Below, piece after piece: positions 14,442-21,856 of a stretch of 21,856 bases of DNA. The stretch lies in the NCBI GenBank assembly GCA_043735935.1, contig JAYTDO010000367.1, positions 1 to 21,856 of the forward strand, written 5' to 3'. Every line of letters starts with the position of its first letter. The first letter of the stretch is position 1. The notes beneath the pieces are model-generated. The model saw nothing but the letters and a program-made list of their open reading frames with translations. It had not been told where the DNA came from and searched no databases. Source of the DNA: JANLQB01 sp043735935. GTDB lineage: Bacteria > Verrucomicrobiota > Verrucomicrobiia > Chthoniobacterales > Chthoniobacteraceae. A program made the position numbers and the translations under genes.

Positions 14442-16442
14442 ATGAGCGAACCGAAAACTCCCACCGAAGGCACGTGTCGCTGGCTTCCCCGCTTCGGTAA
14501 GCGCGCGGTCGAGAATCACGAACACCACGCCCACGATCACGATCACGATCACGACCACCATGAAGGCGAGTGGAAGCTGCAGTTGATCGCCAGCGGCCTG
14601 TGCGCCGCGTTTGGGCTGGCCGGCTTGGTCTGGCAGCCGCTCTTCCTCGGGGCGTACCTGGCGGGGTCGTGGTTCACGGTACAGGAGACTTGGGAAAAAC
14701 TGAGGGAAGGGGAAATCGACGTTCATTTTCTCATGCTCGCGGTGGCGGCGGGCGCGGCATCGATCGGGGATTGGGCGGAAGGCTCCGTCTTGCTCTTCCT
14801 GTTTTCGTTCTCGGGCGCGCTGGAGCATTTCGCCATGGAGCGCACTCAACGCGAGATCCGATCGCTTTTCGACGCCGCTCCCAAGACCGCTCTCGTCCTC
14901 GCGCCGGACGGTAGCGAGCAAATCGTGCCCGTGGATGAACTCACCGCCGGCCAGCGGCTGCGGATCAAGCCCGGCTCCTTGTTCCCGGTCGATGGAGAAG
15001 TCGTCGACGGGGCGACATCCGCGGACGAATCCAACCTGACCGGCGAAGCGACGCCGGTGGAAAAATCCGTCGGAGATGCCGTGCTGGCCGGCACGCTGAA
15101 CCTTGGCGGCCTGGTGGAAGCCGTCGTCACTCGTCCCGCGCAGGAGAGTGCATTGCAAAAGATCATCCACCTCATCCAAACAGCACAACGCAACAAGGCT
15201 CCGGCCCAGCGGTTCACCGATCAGTTTGGAAGCCGTTACACGGTGACCATCCTTGGATTGACCGTGGTGATGTGGTGCGTGTGGTGGCTGGCGTTCGGAC
15301 AGGCTCCGTTTAAGTCGCAGCCCGGCGCGCCGAGCGCTTTTTACCACGCCATGACGCTGCTTGTGGTGGCTTCGCCGTGCGCGCTGGTCCTGTCGATCCC
15401 GTCGGCGATCCTTGCGGCGATCGCTTGGGGGGCGCGACGCGGCATCCTCTTTCGCGGCGGTGCTGCTGTCGAGCAGTTGGCGGAAATCGACACCGTCGCC
15501 ATGGACAAGACCGGCACGCTCACGAGCGGGGACTTGCGTGTCGAAAAGGTCGAAAGTTTTCCGCCGGGTCGCGAGGACGAGGTATTGCGGCTCGCCTATT
15601 CGCTTGATCGCCATTCCACGCACCCACTCGCCCGCGCGATCGTGCGCGACGCCAAACGCCGGGGCTTCGAGCCGGAGGAGATTTCCGACTTTGAGCAGAC
15701 TCCTGGTATGGGCATCCGCGCCAAGGTCGGGGAGCGAGACGTGCGTCTCGGCCGCCGGACGTGGTTGCCGGATGACGTCCGCGCCGTCTGCGCCGCTGTC
15801 CTGATGCCGGAAAAAATCGGCGTCTCCGAGGTCTGGCTTTCGGCGGGCGAACTTTATGGGCGGGTGATCCTGCGCGATGAAGTCCGTTCGGAGTCGCGTG
15901 GTTTGATCGAGGCTCTGAAGGTGCGCGGGCTCAAGACCGTCGTGCTCACGGGAGACCGCCAGAGCGCCGCCGATCATCTCCGCGCGGATCTCGGGCTCGA
16001 TGATGTCCGCGGGGAACTCAAGCCGGAACAGAAACTCGAAGTCATCGAGGGATTCCGGAAAGAGGGGCGCAAGGCGGCGATGATCGGGGATGGTGTGAAC
16101 GACGCGCCGAGTCTGGCGGCCGCGCATGTCGGGGTGGCGATGGGGGCGCGCGGAAGCGATGCGGCGCTGGAACAGGCCGCGGTGATCCTGATGCACGATC
16201 GGCTCGAAAACTTTCTAAGCGCGTATGAGCTGAGCCGTCGCGCGCGTCGCATCATCCGGCAGAATCTCGCAATCTCCCTCGGCGTCATCGTCTTGCTGGT
16301 CGTCTTTGCGATGCTCGGAAAAATCCCGCTCACGGTGGGTGTGATCGGTCATGAGGGCAGTACTTTGGTGGTGGTTTTAAACAGCCTGCGGCTGCTGTTT
16401 TTCGGCGAAAATCCGCCCGCCTCGGGCGCTCGTCAGATATGA
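14442..16442 (+). CDS. P1B-type heavy metal-transporting ATPase, SPC/HEGST type (P1B-4-like)
   Basis: The protein is 666 residues, an integral membrane metal efflux pump. Motifs: SNLTGEATP (actuator domain, 197-205), SPCALV (311-316) as the metal-binding membrane motif, DKTGTL (355-360) with the phosphorylated Asp355, STHPLA (H394, P395; nucleotide-binding HP motif), TGDR (503-506), GDGVNDAP (549-556) and GHEGSTLVVVLNSLR (636-650). The SPC plus HEGST pair is the signature of the P1B-4 class, linked to cobalt or ferrous iron, and sometimes zinc or cadmium. There is no Cys-based N-terminal metal domain; instead residues 26-40 are a His/Asp tail. I chose the ATG at 14442 over a TTG at 14379 because the latter would add 21 residues with no family support. 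Its TGA overlaps the next gene's ATG by four bases. Confidence 0.93.
   Translation: MSEPKTPTEGTCRWLPRFGKRAVENHEHHAHDHDHDHDHHEGEWKLQLIASGLCAAFGLAGLVWQPLFLGAYLAGSWFTVQETWEKLREGEIDVHFLMLAVAAGAASIGDWAEGSVLLFLFSFSGALEHFAMERTQREIRSLFDAAPKTALVLAPDGSEQIVPVDELTAGQRLRIKPGSLFPVDGEVVDGATSADESNLTGEATPVEKSVGDAVLAGTLNLGGLVEAVVTRPAQESALQKIIHLIQTAQRNKAPAQRFTDQFGSRYTVTILGLTVVMWCVWWLAFGQAPFKSQPGAPSAFYHAMTLLVVASPCALVLSIPSAILAAIAWGARRGILFRGGAAVEQLAEIDTVAMDKTGTLTSGDLRVEKVESFPPGREDEVLRLAYSLDRHSTHPLARAIVRDAKRRGFEPEEISDFEQTPGMGIRAKVGERDVRLGRRTWLPDDVRAVCAAVLMPEKIGVSEVWLSAGELYGRVILRDEVRSESRGLIEALKVRGLKTVVLTGDRQSAADHLRADLGLDDVRGELKPEQKLEVIEGFRKEGRKAAMIGDGVNDAPSLAAAHVGVAMGARGSDAALEQAAVILMHDRLENFLSAYELSRRARRIIRQNLAISLGVIVLLVVFAMLGKIPLTVGVIGHEGSTLVVVLNSLRLLFFGENPPASGARQI
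14532..14555 (+). repeat. Hexanucleotide tandem repeat encoding a His-Asp tract
   Basis: CACGAT occurs three times in a row, followed by CACGAC, inside the metal ATPase gene. It encodes four His-Asp pairs within the residue 26-40 tail. The copy number could vary by slippage without changing the frame because the unit is six bases. Confidence 0.85.
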
Positions 16443-17608
16443 AGTTCATCCACACGGCCGATTGGCAGATCGGTGCTCGTTTCGCGCGGTTCGGGCAGCA
16501 GGCTGAAGCGTTGCGCGCGGCCCGGATTCGGACGCTGCGTCGTGCGCTGGAGCATGCCGTCAGTGTTGACGCCGACTTTTTGCTGATCGGTGGTGACCTT
16601 TTTGAGGATGATCAAATCGCGCCGACCGTGGTGCGCGAGGTATTCGACACGCTTTCGGCTTTTGCCAAAATCCCGATTTTCATCCTGCCAGGGAATCACG
16701 ATCCATTCACGGGTCCCGGATGTATTTGGGCGCGAGCGCCATTCTCGTCTCCGCCTCCGCATCTTCGCCTTTGCACCGCGCCGGCCGCGCACGACGTGCC
16801 GGGCGGCGTGCTGCTGGTCAATCCGCTCACTCAAAAAAAATCCGCCCTCGATCCGTCCCGCGTATTGGCGAACCTCGCGGCGGGCTTTCCCACCGACACG
16901 ATCCGGCTCGGGCTCACGCATGGCTCGCCGGACATCGGCAGCCACATCCCTCGCGACGATTTTCCGATCGCTCTGGATGCGGCCTCGCGGGCGGGGCTGG
17001 ATTTCCTAGGGCTCGGGCACTGGCACAGCGCGCGTCTGTTCGATGGCGGGCGAATGCTGATGCCGGGTGCGCCTGAGCCGACGGACTTTAGCGAGCAGGG
17101 AGCGGGTAACATCCACGAGATCGAAATCGAACGCGCTGGGACGTTGCCGCGCATCACTGCTGTGCCGATCGCGGAACTGCGCTGGCGCGAATGGAGCTTC
17201 GATTTTCAAGATGTGGAAGCCGAACGAATCCGGTTTGCGGCTGCGCTAGCGGAGATCGAACCGTCGCGCACGGTTGCCCGGGTGCGCCTTGTCGGTGCGG
17301 CGTCGCCGATCGAGGTGGATGGGGAAATGGCGGCGCTCCGGGAGCGACTGGTTTCGTGCATGGTCGCTGACGTGCGCGATGAAACTTCGCCGGCATTTTC
17401 GGCCGGGGAACTCGATGCGATGCGTGCGGCGCATCCAATGCTCGGCGAGGTGATCGACGTGCTTCGTGCGGGTTCGCTTCCTGCGGCGGAACTCGCGGGA
17501 CTGAGCCGGGCGACGGAGATTCCGGTGGAATGCCTGGACGAGAAGCTGTTTTTCCGCGCCCAGCGGCTGCTGCTCCGGGCGCTTCGGGAGGTCGGCGATG
17601 CAACTTGA
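16439..17608 (+). CDS. SbcD/Mre11-like DNA repair exonuclease (metallophosphoesterase)
   Basis: The protein is 389 residues, a calcineurin-type metallophosphoesterase acting in DNA end processing with an SbcC partner. Motifs: HTADWQIG (D8, Q10), LIGGDLFEDD (D53), LPGNHDP (N86, H87), LTHGS (H161) and GLGHWHS (H194, H196). In classical SbcD/Mre11 the first motif is D-x-H; here the His is Gln, as in a subgroup of bacterial homologues of this type. Residues from about 210 on would be the capping and partner-binding region. The start ATG overlaps the ATPase TGA by four bases, and the end overlaps the SbcC-like start by 11 bases, so the three genes are coupled. The substrate should be double-strand ends or hairpins by family, but this subgroup is little studied. 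Confidence 0.92.
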   Translation: MKFIHTADWQIGARFARFGQQAEALRAARIRTLRRALEHAVSVDADFLLIGGDLFEDDQIAPTVVREVFDTLSAFAKIPIFILPGNHDPFTGPGCIWARAPFSSPPPHLRLCTAPAAHDVPGGVLLVNPLTQKKSALDPSRVLANLAAGFPTDTIRLGLTHGSPDIGSHIPRDDFPIALDAASRAGLDFLGLGHWHSARLFDGGRMLMPGAPEPTDFSEQGAGNIHEIEIERAGTLPRITAVPIAELRWREWSFDFQDVEAERIRFAAALAEIEPSRTVARVRLVGAASPIEVDGEMAALRERLVSCMVADVRDETSPAFSAGELDAMRAAHPMLGEVIDVLRAGSLPAAELAGLSRATEIPVECLDEKLFFRAQRLLLRALREVGDAT

Positions 17609-20279
17609 ATTTGTCGCGATGGAGGGGGTCGGACGTTTTCGGGAACGGGTGGAACTCGGGCCGTTCGATGCGGGCCTGAATATTTTGGCGCAGCCGAATG
17701 AGTGGGGCAAAACGACAGTCCTTCGCGGATTGGCTCGCGCGCTTTTTGACAAGTACAGCTCGCAGGCGAAGGAGATCGAAGCGATGCGGCCCACGGGCTC
17801 GACCCTGGCGCCGCGGATCGAGCTCGTTTTTCGGGCGGATGGGGAACGCTACCGCGTGTCGAAACGATTTCTCGACGGGCGTTCTTGCGAGCTGTTTCGC
17901 GCGAGCGGCGGGGGTTGGGAGCGGATCGCGGAGAGCGACCAGGCCGACGCGCGGTTGCGAAAGATCATCGGTGCGCCGGCGATGGAGGGTCGCGGTGCGA
18001 AGCCGGAGTCGTGGGGGCTGCTGCGATATCTTTGGGCGGGGCAGGATGAGCCTGCGGACTGGCCCGATTGGGAAGGTGCGACGGGCGAGGCAGCGCGCGG
18101 TCGGCTGGTGACGGTGGAACTGGACGCGACGGTCCGCGCGGTCGCGGAGGCATTGCGGATGCGGGCGGGCGCGATTTTCACGGATACCGGTCGAGTGAAA
18201 AAAGACGGAGCGCTCGCGGTCGCTGAAGCGGAATTGGAACGGCTGCAGGGTGAACTCGCGACGATCAAGGCCCGCGGCGCGACGCTGGAAGATTTACGAG
18301 CCCGCCACGAACGATGCGGACGTGAGGTGGCGTCACTGGCCCTTGAGCGCGAAAGCTCGCGCACGGCAGCGGCGCGGGCGCGGGAGGAGGCGGCATCGGT
18401 GGAAAAACTCGTGGCTGAACTGGACCGGCATGCAGCGGATTTCCTTCGAGCCGAAGAGACGATCAGCAAAGTGCGGGAAGACGAATCTGCGCTCGCGTCC
18501 GTCGACGAGGCCATCGCTGCTGCCGGGATCGAGCGCGAGCGGCAGATGGCGGCGCGCGATGCGCGGGCGATCGAGCTTCCGAAGTGTGCGGTGGCTTTGG
18601 AGAAGATCGAGGCGCACGCGCAACGCTTGGGGAAGGATCGCCGGGAGCGCGCGGCGCGTTCCGAGCGGGTGCGAGGTTTGCTGCGATTGAGGACATGGGA
18701 GGAAAAGGCGGTTGGGCTCGAGTCCCGCCGGGCCCATGCACATTCGGCGGAGTCGGAGCTTCGCCGACTGGAACAAGAACGGAGCCGTTTGCCCGCGGTC
18801 ACGAAGTCGATGGTGACGCGGGCGCGCGAACTCGATCGGGTGGCGCTGGACGCAGGGGCGAAGCTGGAAGGGTTGGGTCTGAGGGTCGCGCTGATGCCCG
18901 ATGGGGCGGGCGAGGTCGTGGCGACGGTGGACGGCGAAGAGCGCCGTATCGCGGGTGCTGCCGAGTTGCAGGCGAACCGTTCTTTGACGCTGAATCTGGC
19001 GGGATGGGGGCGGATCGAAGTGGTATCGGGTTCTGTGGAGGCGGCGACGCTTGCGAGGGAAAAACAGCGGACTGAGACGGAGCTGAAAGCGGTGCTTTCG
19101 GAGAGCGGGCTTGGCAGTTTGGCGGAAGCAGAGGGGCAATTGATCCGCGTGGAGCAGATCGCGCAGGAGATCAGCGCGGCGGCAAAGGCGTTGTGGGCGC
19201 GGCTCGATCCGTTCGCGGATTTGGCGGCCTGTGATGCGGCGGCGGCGCAGGCGGCGGCTGAGCTTGAGCGGCATCGGGCGACGCTTGCGCCGAGTGCCGA
19301 AGAATCGGCGTTTTCCCTCGCTGAACTCGAAGGCGAAGAGCAGCGCATCACGGCGTCGGTGAGGGAGGATGAGCAGGCTGAAGAGCGATTGGCTACCGAG
19401 TCGAAGGCGGCCCGGGCGGCACTGGAATCGGTTCGTCGGGCGCATGACGAGGCGGAGCGGGAAGTGACTCGGCTGGATGAAAGGACGAAGCAACTCCTGG
19501 TGCGAAAGGCTGAGCTCGCGGCTCGGCATGTGGAGGGCCTGGCGGCGGCGAAGGCGGCTGCACAATCCATGTTTGTGGCTGCCGAGGCGCGCAGGGATGA
19601 GGCGCGGAGGAAGCTGCCGGACGGCCATGAAAAGTTGCATCTTCGCAGTGTGAGGGCGGGAGATGCGGTGGCTGAAATCGAGAAGAGTTATGAGGGAAAG
19701 GCGGGGGAATTGGAGAGGTTGCGTGGTGCGTTGGAGGCGGCGGGCGGGGAGGGGATTTACTCCCGGGCGAGTGAGATCGAGGAAAGGATCGAGGTGGTGC
19801 GGGCAGAGGTGGTGCGGCAGCGAGCGGATGGGTGGGCGGCGCGGCTCGCGGCGGAGCTCATCCAGCGGCGTCAGGCGTCGGCGATCCAGAGGGTGCTCGC
19901 GCCGCTGGAGGAGAAGTTGAGCGCAGCGTTTGCCGAGCTGACCGGGGTGGCCGACCGGCGTGTCTTTTTCAATGAGGAACTCGGCATCGAGGGCGTGGGC
20001 CGACACCGCGCTGAGGTGGTGCCGTTCGCGGCGCTTTCGCGGGGCGCACGCGAGCAACTGCTGCTGGCGCTTCGTGCGGCGATCGCGCTGACTTTTTCGC
20101 CGGATGATCCCCCGTGCCTGATCCTGGATGACGTATTGGTGAACACGGATCCGCTGCGGATCGAGAACGTGCTGGATTTTTTGCAGAGGCTTTCGGCCCA
20201 GGTGCAGATCGTGATTTTGACGTGCCACGCGGAGAGATACCGCGGGGTGGGGAGACTGCTGTCGACGACGGAGGGTTGA
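17598..20279 (+). CDS. SbcC/Rad50-like coiled-coil ATPase (YhaN-type, no zinc hook)
   Basis: The protein is 893 residues, the partner of the SbcD-like nuclease upstream. The N-terminal ATPase half carries the Walker A region QPNEWGKTT (32-40), where the first Gly of the usual pattern is Gln. The C-terminal half has the ABC signature LSRGAREQ (813-820) and Walker B CLILDDVLVNTD (840-851). Between them lie long Glu/Arg/Ala-rich coiled coils, about 205-415 and 480-755. No CxxC zinc hook is present. Midway there is instead a short beta-rich segment, about 421-478 (GLRVALMPDGAGEVVATVDG and following), which probably caps the coil apex. By family, ATP binding would clamp the complex on DNA and gate the nuclease. 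The ATG at 17598 is inside the preceding gene's end, an 11-base overlap. Confidence 0.92.
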   Translation: MQLEFVAMEGVGRFRERVELGPFDAGLNILAQPNEWGKTTVLRGLARALFDKYSSQAKEIEAMRPTGSTLAPRIELVFRADGERYRVSKRFLDGRSCELFRASGGGWERIAESDQADARLRKIIGAPAMEGRGAKPESWGLLRYLWAGQDEPADWPDWEGATGEAARGRLVTVELDATVRAVAEALRMRAGAIFTDTGRVKKDGALAVAEAELERLQGELATIKARGATLEDLRARHERCGREVASLALERESSRTAAARAREEAASVEKLVAELDRHAADFLRAEETISKVREDESALASVDEAIAAAGIERERQMAARDARAIELPKCAVALEKIEAHAQRLGKDRRERAARSERVRGLLRLRTWEEKAVGLESRRAHAHSAESELRRLEQERSRLPAVTKSMVTRARELDRVALDAGAKLEGLGLRVALMPDGAGEVVATVDGEERRIAGAAELQANRSLTLNLAGWGRIEVVSGSVEAATLAREKQRTETELKAVLSESGLGSLAEAEGQLIRVEQIAQEISAAAKALWARLDPFADLAACDAAAAQAAAELERHRATLAPSAEESAFSLAELEGEEQRITASVREDEQAEERLATESKAARAALESVRRAHDEAEREVTRLDERTKQLLVRKAELAARHVEGLAAAKAAAQSMFVAAEARRDEARRKLPDGHEKLHLRSVRAGDAVAEIEKSYEGKAGELERLRGALEAAGGEGIYSRASEIEERIEVVRAEVVRQRADGWAARLAAELIQRRQASAIQRVLAPLEEKLSAAFAELTGVADRRVFFNEELGIEGVGRHRAEVVPFAALSRGAREQLLLALRAAIALTFSPDDPPCLILDDVLVNTDPLRIENVLDFLQRLSAQVQIVILTCHAERYRGVGRLLSTTEG

Positions 20280-20357
20280 GTTCGGCGAGGCTGAGTTTGT
20301 TTATGTGTGCGGTGCTCGGGGGTTTCCTTCCGCGGGCGGATGCGTAGCGTCTGGGCG

Positions 20358-21698
20358 ATGAATCAGCGCCAACTTGACGAATATTTTTCCCTTCTGCGTT
20401 TCCCGAGCATTTCGACCGATCCCGCGCGCGCCTCGGATGTGGCGGCGTGTGCGGATTGGCTGGCGGCGAAGCTTCGGGGGATGGGACTGACGACGGAATT
20501 GCATCCGACGCCGGGCCATCCGGTGGTGGTCGCGCGGAATGTGCATGTGGCGGGGCGACGGACGGTGATGATTTACGGGCACTACGACGTGCAGCCGGTG
20601 GACCCGCTGGAACTTTGGGACGGGCCGCCTTTTGAGCCTCGGATCGTGGACGGTCATGTGGTGGCGCGGGGATCGGCGGACAACAAGGGCCAGCATTTTG
20701 CGCACGTGCTGGGAATCGAGGAGACGCTGGCGGAGCGGGGCGAATTGCCGGTGAACCTGATCGTGCTGATCGAGGGCGAGGAGGAGATCGGCAGCGCGAA
20801 TCTGGAGGCGTTTTTGGAGTCGCATCGTGAGGAGTTGCGGTGCGACGTGATCGCGATCTCGGATACGGGCATGGTGGCGAAAGGTTTGCCGACTTTGACC
20901 TACGGACTGCGCGGTATCGCGGCGATGGAACTCAAGGTGAAAGGGCCGGCGACGGATCTCCATTCGGGGATTTATGGCGGCGCGGTGATGAACCCGATCA
21001 CGGCGCTGGCGCGGCTGCTGGCGAGCTTGCACGATGAGTCGGGCCGGGTGGCGGTGGCGGGATTCTATGATGGGATACCTCCGCTGGAGGCGTGGGAGCG
21101 CACGGCTTGGGCGGGATTGCCTTTCGGCGATGCCGAGGTGCTGGCGGTGACCGGGTCGCCCGAGCTTTTCGGCGAAGCCGGCTACACGACGGTGGAGCGG
21201 ACTTGGGCACGGCCGACGGCGGAGGTGAATGGCATCGGCGGGGGCTTTCAGGGGGTGGGGACGAAGACGGTGCTGCCGGCGGAGGCGTTTGCGAAGCTGA
21301 CGTTCCGTTTGGTTCCAGGCCAGGAGCCGGGCGATGTGCTCGGGAAGGTGGAAAGCCATCTGTGGGCGCGCTGTCCGCGTGGGGTCCGGCTTGAGATTTT
21401 GCCGGGGCATTCGGGCGAGCCATATCTCATGAAGCCGGAATCTTCGGACGGGAAGGCGGCGCAACGCGCGTTGCGTCGGGCGTTTCCGGGGAAAGAGGTC
21501 GCGTTGATCCGGGAAGGCGGCAGCATTCCGATCGTTAATACCTTCAAGCGCGTCCTTGGGGCCGAGACGCTTTTGCTCGGGCTGGCGTTGCCGGATTGCC
21601 GGGCGCACGCCCCGAACGAGAATTTCCCGCTGGAGAACTTTTTTGCCGGAATCCGGCTGAACCGTGCGCTCCTGGAGGAACTGGCGGTCGGGGATTGA
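20358..21698 (+). CDS. M20 family metallopeptidase (dipeptidase, CNDP-like)
   Basis: The protein is 446 residues, a cytoplasmic-looking zinc dipeptidase without signal peptide. The dinuclear metal site is complete: GHYDVQP (H75, D77), RGSADNKGQ (bridging D108), IEGEEEIGS (E141 as general base, E142 as ligand), ISDTGM (D169) and CRAHAPNENF (H417). LHSGIYGG (H202) marks the dimerisation domain. Length and motif order match the M20 dipeptidase/CNDP group, which cleaves dipeptides; the exact substrate is not readable. The ATG at 20358 was chosen because the longer frame adds 17 residues without family support; no clear ribosome binding site precedes it. It follows the SbcC-like gene by 78 bases on the same strand, so it may share its transcript or have its own promoter. 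Confidence 0.93.
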   Translation: MNQRQLDEYFSLLRFPSISTDPARASDVAACADWLAAKLRGMGLTTELHPTPGHPVVVARNVHVAGRRTVMIYGHYDVQPVDPLELWDGPPFEPRIVDGHVVARGSADNKGQHFAHVLGIEETLAERGELPVNLIVLIEGEEEIGSANLEAFLESHREELRCDVIAISDTGMVAKGLPTLTYGLRGIAAMELKVKGPATDLHSGIYGGAVMNPITALARLLASLHDESGRVAVAGFYDGIPPLEAWERTAWAGLPFGDAEVLAVTGSPELFGEAGYTTVERTWARPTAEVNGIGGGFQGVGTKTVLPAEAFAKLTFRLVPGQEPGDVLGKVESHLWARCPRGVRLEILPGHSGEPYLMKPESSDGKAAQRALRRAFPGKEVALIREGGSIPIVNTFKRVLGAETLLLGLALPDCRAHAPNENFPLENFFAGIRLNRALLEELAVGD

Positions 21699-21856
21699 CG
21701 GGAATCAGATAAATTTTTTGGAAATCGGGTCGTCACGCGATTGACACATTGGGCGGGAGGGGCCACATACCCCCGCCCTCCGAAGGAAAACCAGACCTTC
21801 TCGCGGGCAAATCCGGCAGCCTCCTCCCTGAATCAGCTTCGTCCGCTTCGGTCGAC
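21699..21856. other. Non-coding right end of the window
   Basis: No convincing reading frame starts in these 158 bases. They contain a TTGACA at 21741-21746 that could be a -35 element for a gene beyond the edge, though the -10 region 17-19 bases on (CACATACC) is poor. A GC-rich hairpin overlaps it (listed separately). Confidence 0.45.
21751..21778. terminator. GC-rich hairpin after the dipeptidase gene
   Basis: GGGCGGG (21751-21757) pairs with CCCGCCC (21772-21778), and part of the loop (GGGG with CC) can extend the stem. It lies 52 bases past the dipeptidase stop. There is no following T-run, so termination is only suggested. Confidence 0.35.

Noticed and set aside
14532..14555. Short tandem repeat as a possible CRISPR or regulatory array
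   Set aside because: The units are six bases, contiguous and in frame, and encode His-Asp pairs. There are no spacers.
14331..16196. Minus-strand reading frame of 621 codons across the metal ATPase gene
   Set aside because: The plus strand carries every P-type ATPase motif in order. The antisense translation is Arg/His/Asp-rich without any recognisable motif.
7920..16442. A single metal-resistance operon
   Set aside because: The metal-related genes lie in separate, divergent or convergent transcription units with unrelated genes between them, so one operon is not supported; only a loose theme remains.
17849..20228. Two long minus-strand reading frames (573 and 631 codons) across the SbcC-like gene
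   Set aside because: They are mirror images of coiled-coil coding sequence: one is Ser/Ala/Arg-rich, the other Arg/Leu/His-rich. The plus strand has Walker A, signature and Walker B motifs.
20301..21608. Minus-strand reading frame of 435 codons across the dipeptidase gene
   Set aside because: The translation is dominated by Arg, His and Pro with no domain. The plus strand has the complete M20 metal site.

Overview
The window is high-GC bacterial DNA with tightly packed genes, many overlapping by 1-11 bases. It looks like a member of Verrucomicrobiota, possibly a Chthoniobacter- or Opitutus-like soil or freshwater lineage. The signs are a PEP-CTERM exported protein (C-terminal VPEPGS, hydrophobic stretch, RRRS tail), a very large secreted beta-propeller protein, and an FG-GAP surface protein starting with an LEPLESRIAPA-type N-terminal motif. 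This placement is an inference from gene content; no rRNA, tRNA or other marker gene is present. I see no CRISPR array, transposase, phage gene or replication origin.

Layout. 1-4815 (minus strand): two secreted proteins, an FG-GAP repeat protein running off the left edge and a 1313-residue beta-propeller protein with a carbohydrate-binding-like C-terminal part. 4816-5457: an intergenic stretch with two strong inverted repeats, then the C-terminal ATP-binding piece of a histidine kinase whose remainder is missing. 5468-7871: a spermidine-synthase-like protein (minus), a small exported beta-propeller protein (plus, divergent) and a NYN-domain nuclease-like protein (minus, convergent). 7920-10558 (minus): a translationally coupled pair, a polytopic membrane protein followed by an exported, membrane-anchored protein with two His/Met-rich HLHP modules. 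10681-11400 (plus): the PEP-CTERM protein. 11415-14334 (minus): three overlapping genes, a D-2-hydroxyacid dehydrogenase, a metal-dependent amidohydrolase, and a lipoprotein fusing a CusF-like copper-binding domain to an SCO/SenC domain. 14442-20279 (plus): a P1B-type metal ATPase with a His/Asp tail, overlapped by an SbcD/Mre11-like nuclease and then an SbcC/Rad50-like ATPase. 20358-21698 (plus): an M20 family dipeptidase. The last 158 bases are non-coding.

How the genes may work together. Metal handling recurs between 7.9 and 16.4 kb: HLHP protein and membrane partner, SCO/CusF lipoprotein, and P1B ATPase. These lie in separate transcription units, so a single metal-homeostasis island is only an inference. 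The nuclease and ATPase genes 3' of the metal ATPase form a two-subunit DNA end-processing complex of a divergent type: it lacks the zinc hook and has a Gln at a position usually held by His. The strongest candidates for something under-described are the 7920-10558 membrane pair, the hook-less SbcCD-like complex coupled to a metal pump, and the truncated kinase with its repeat-rich flank.
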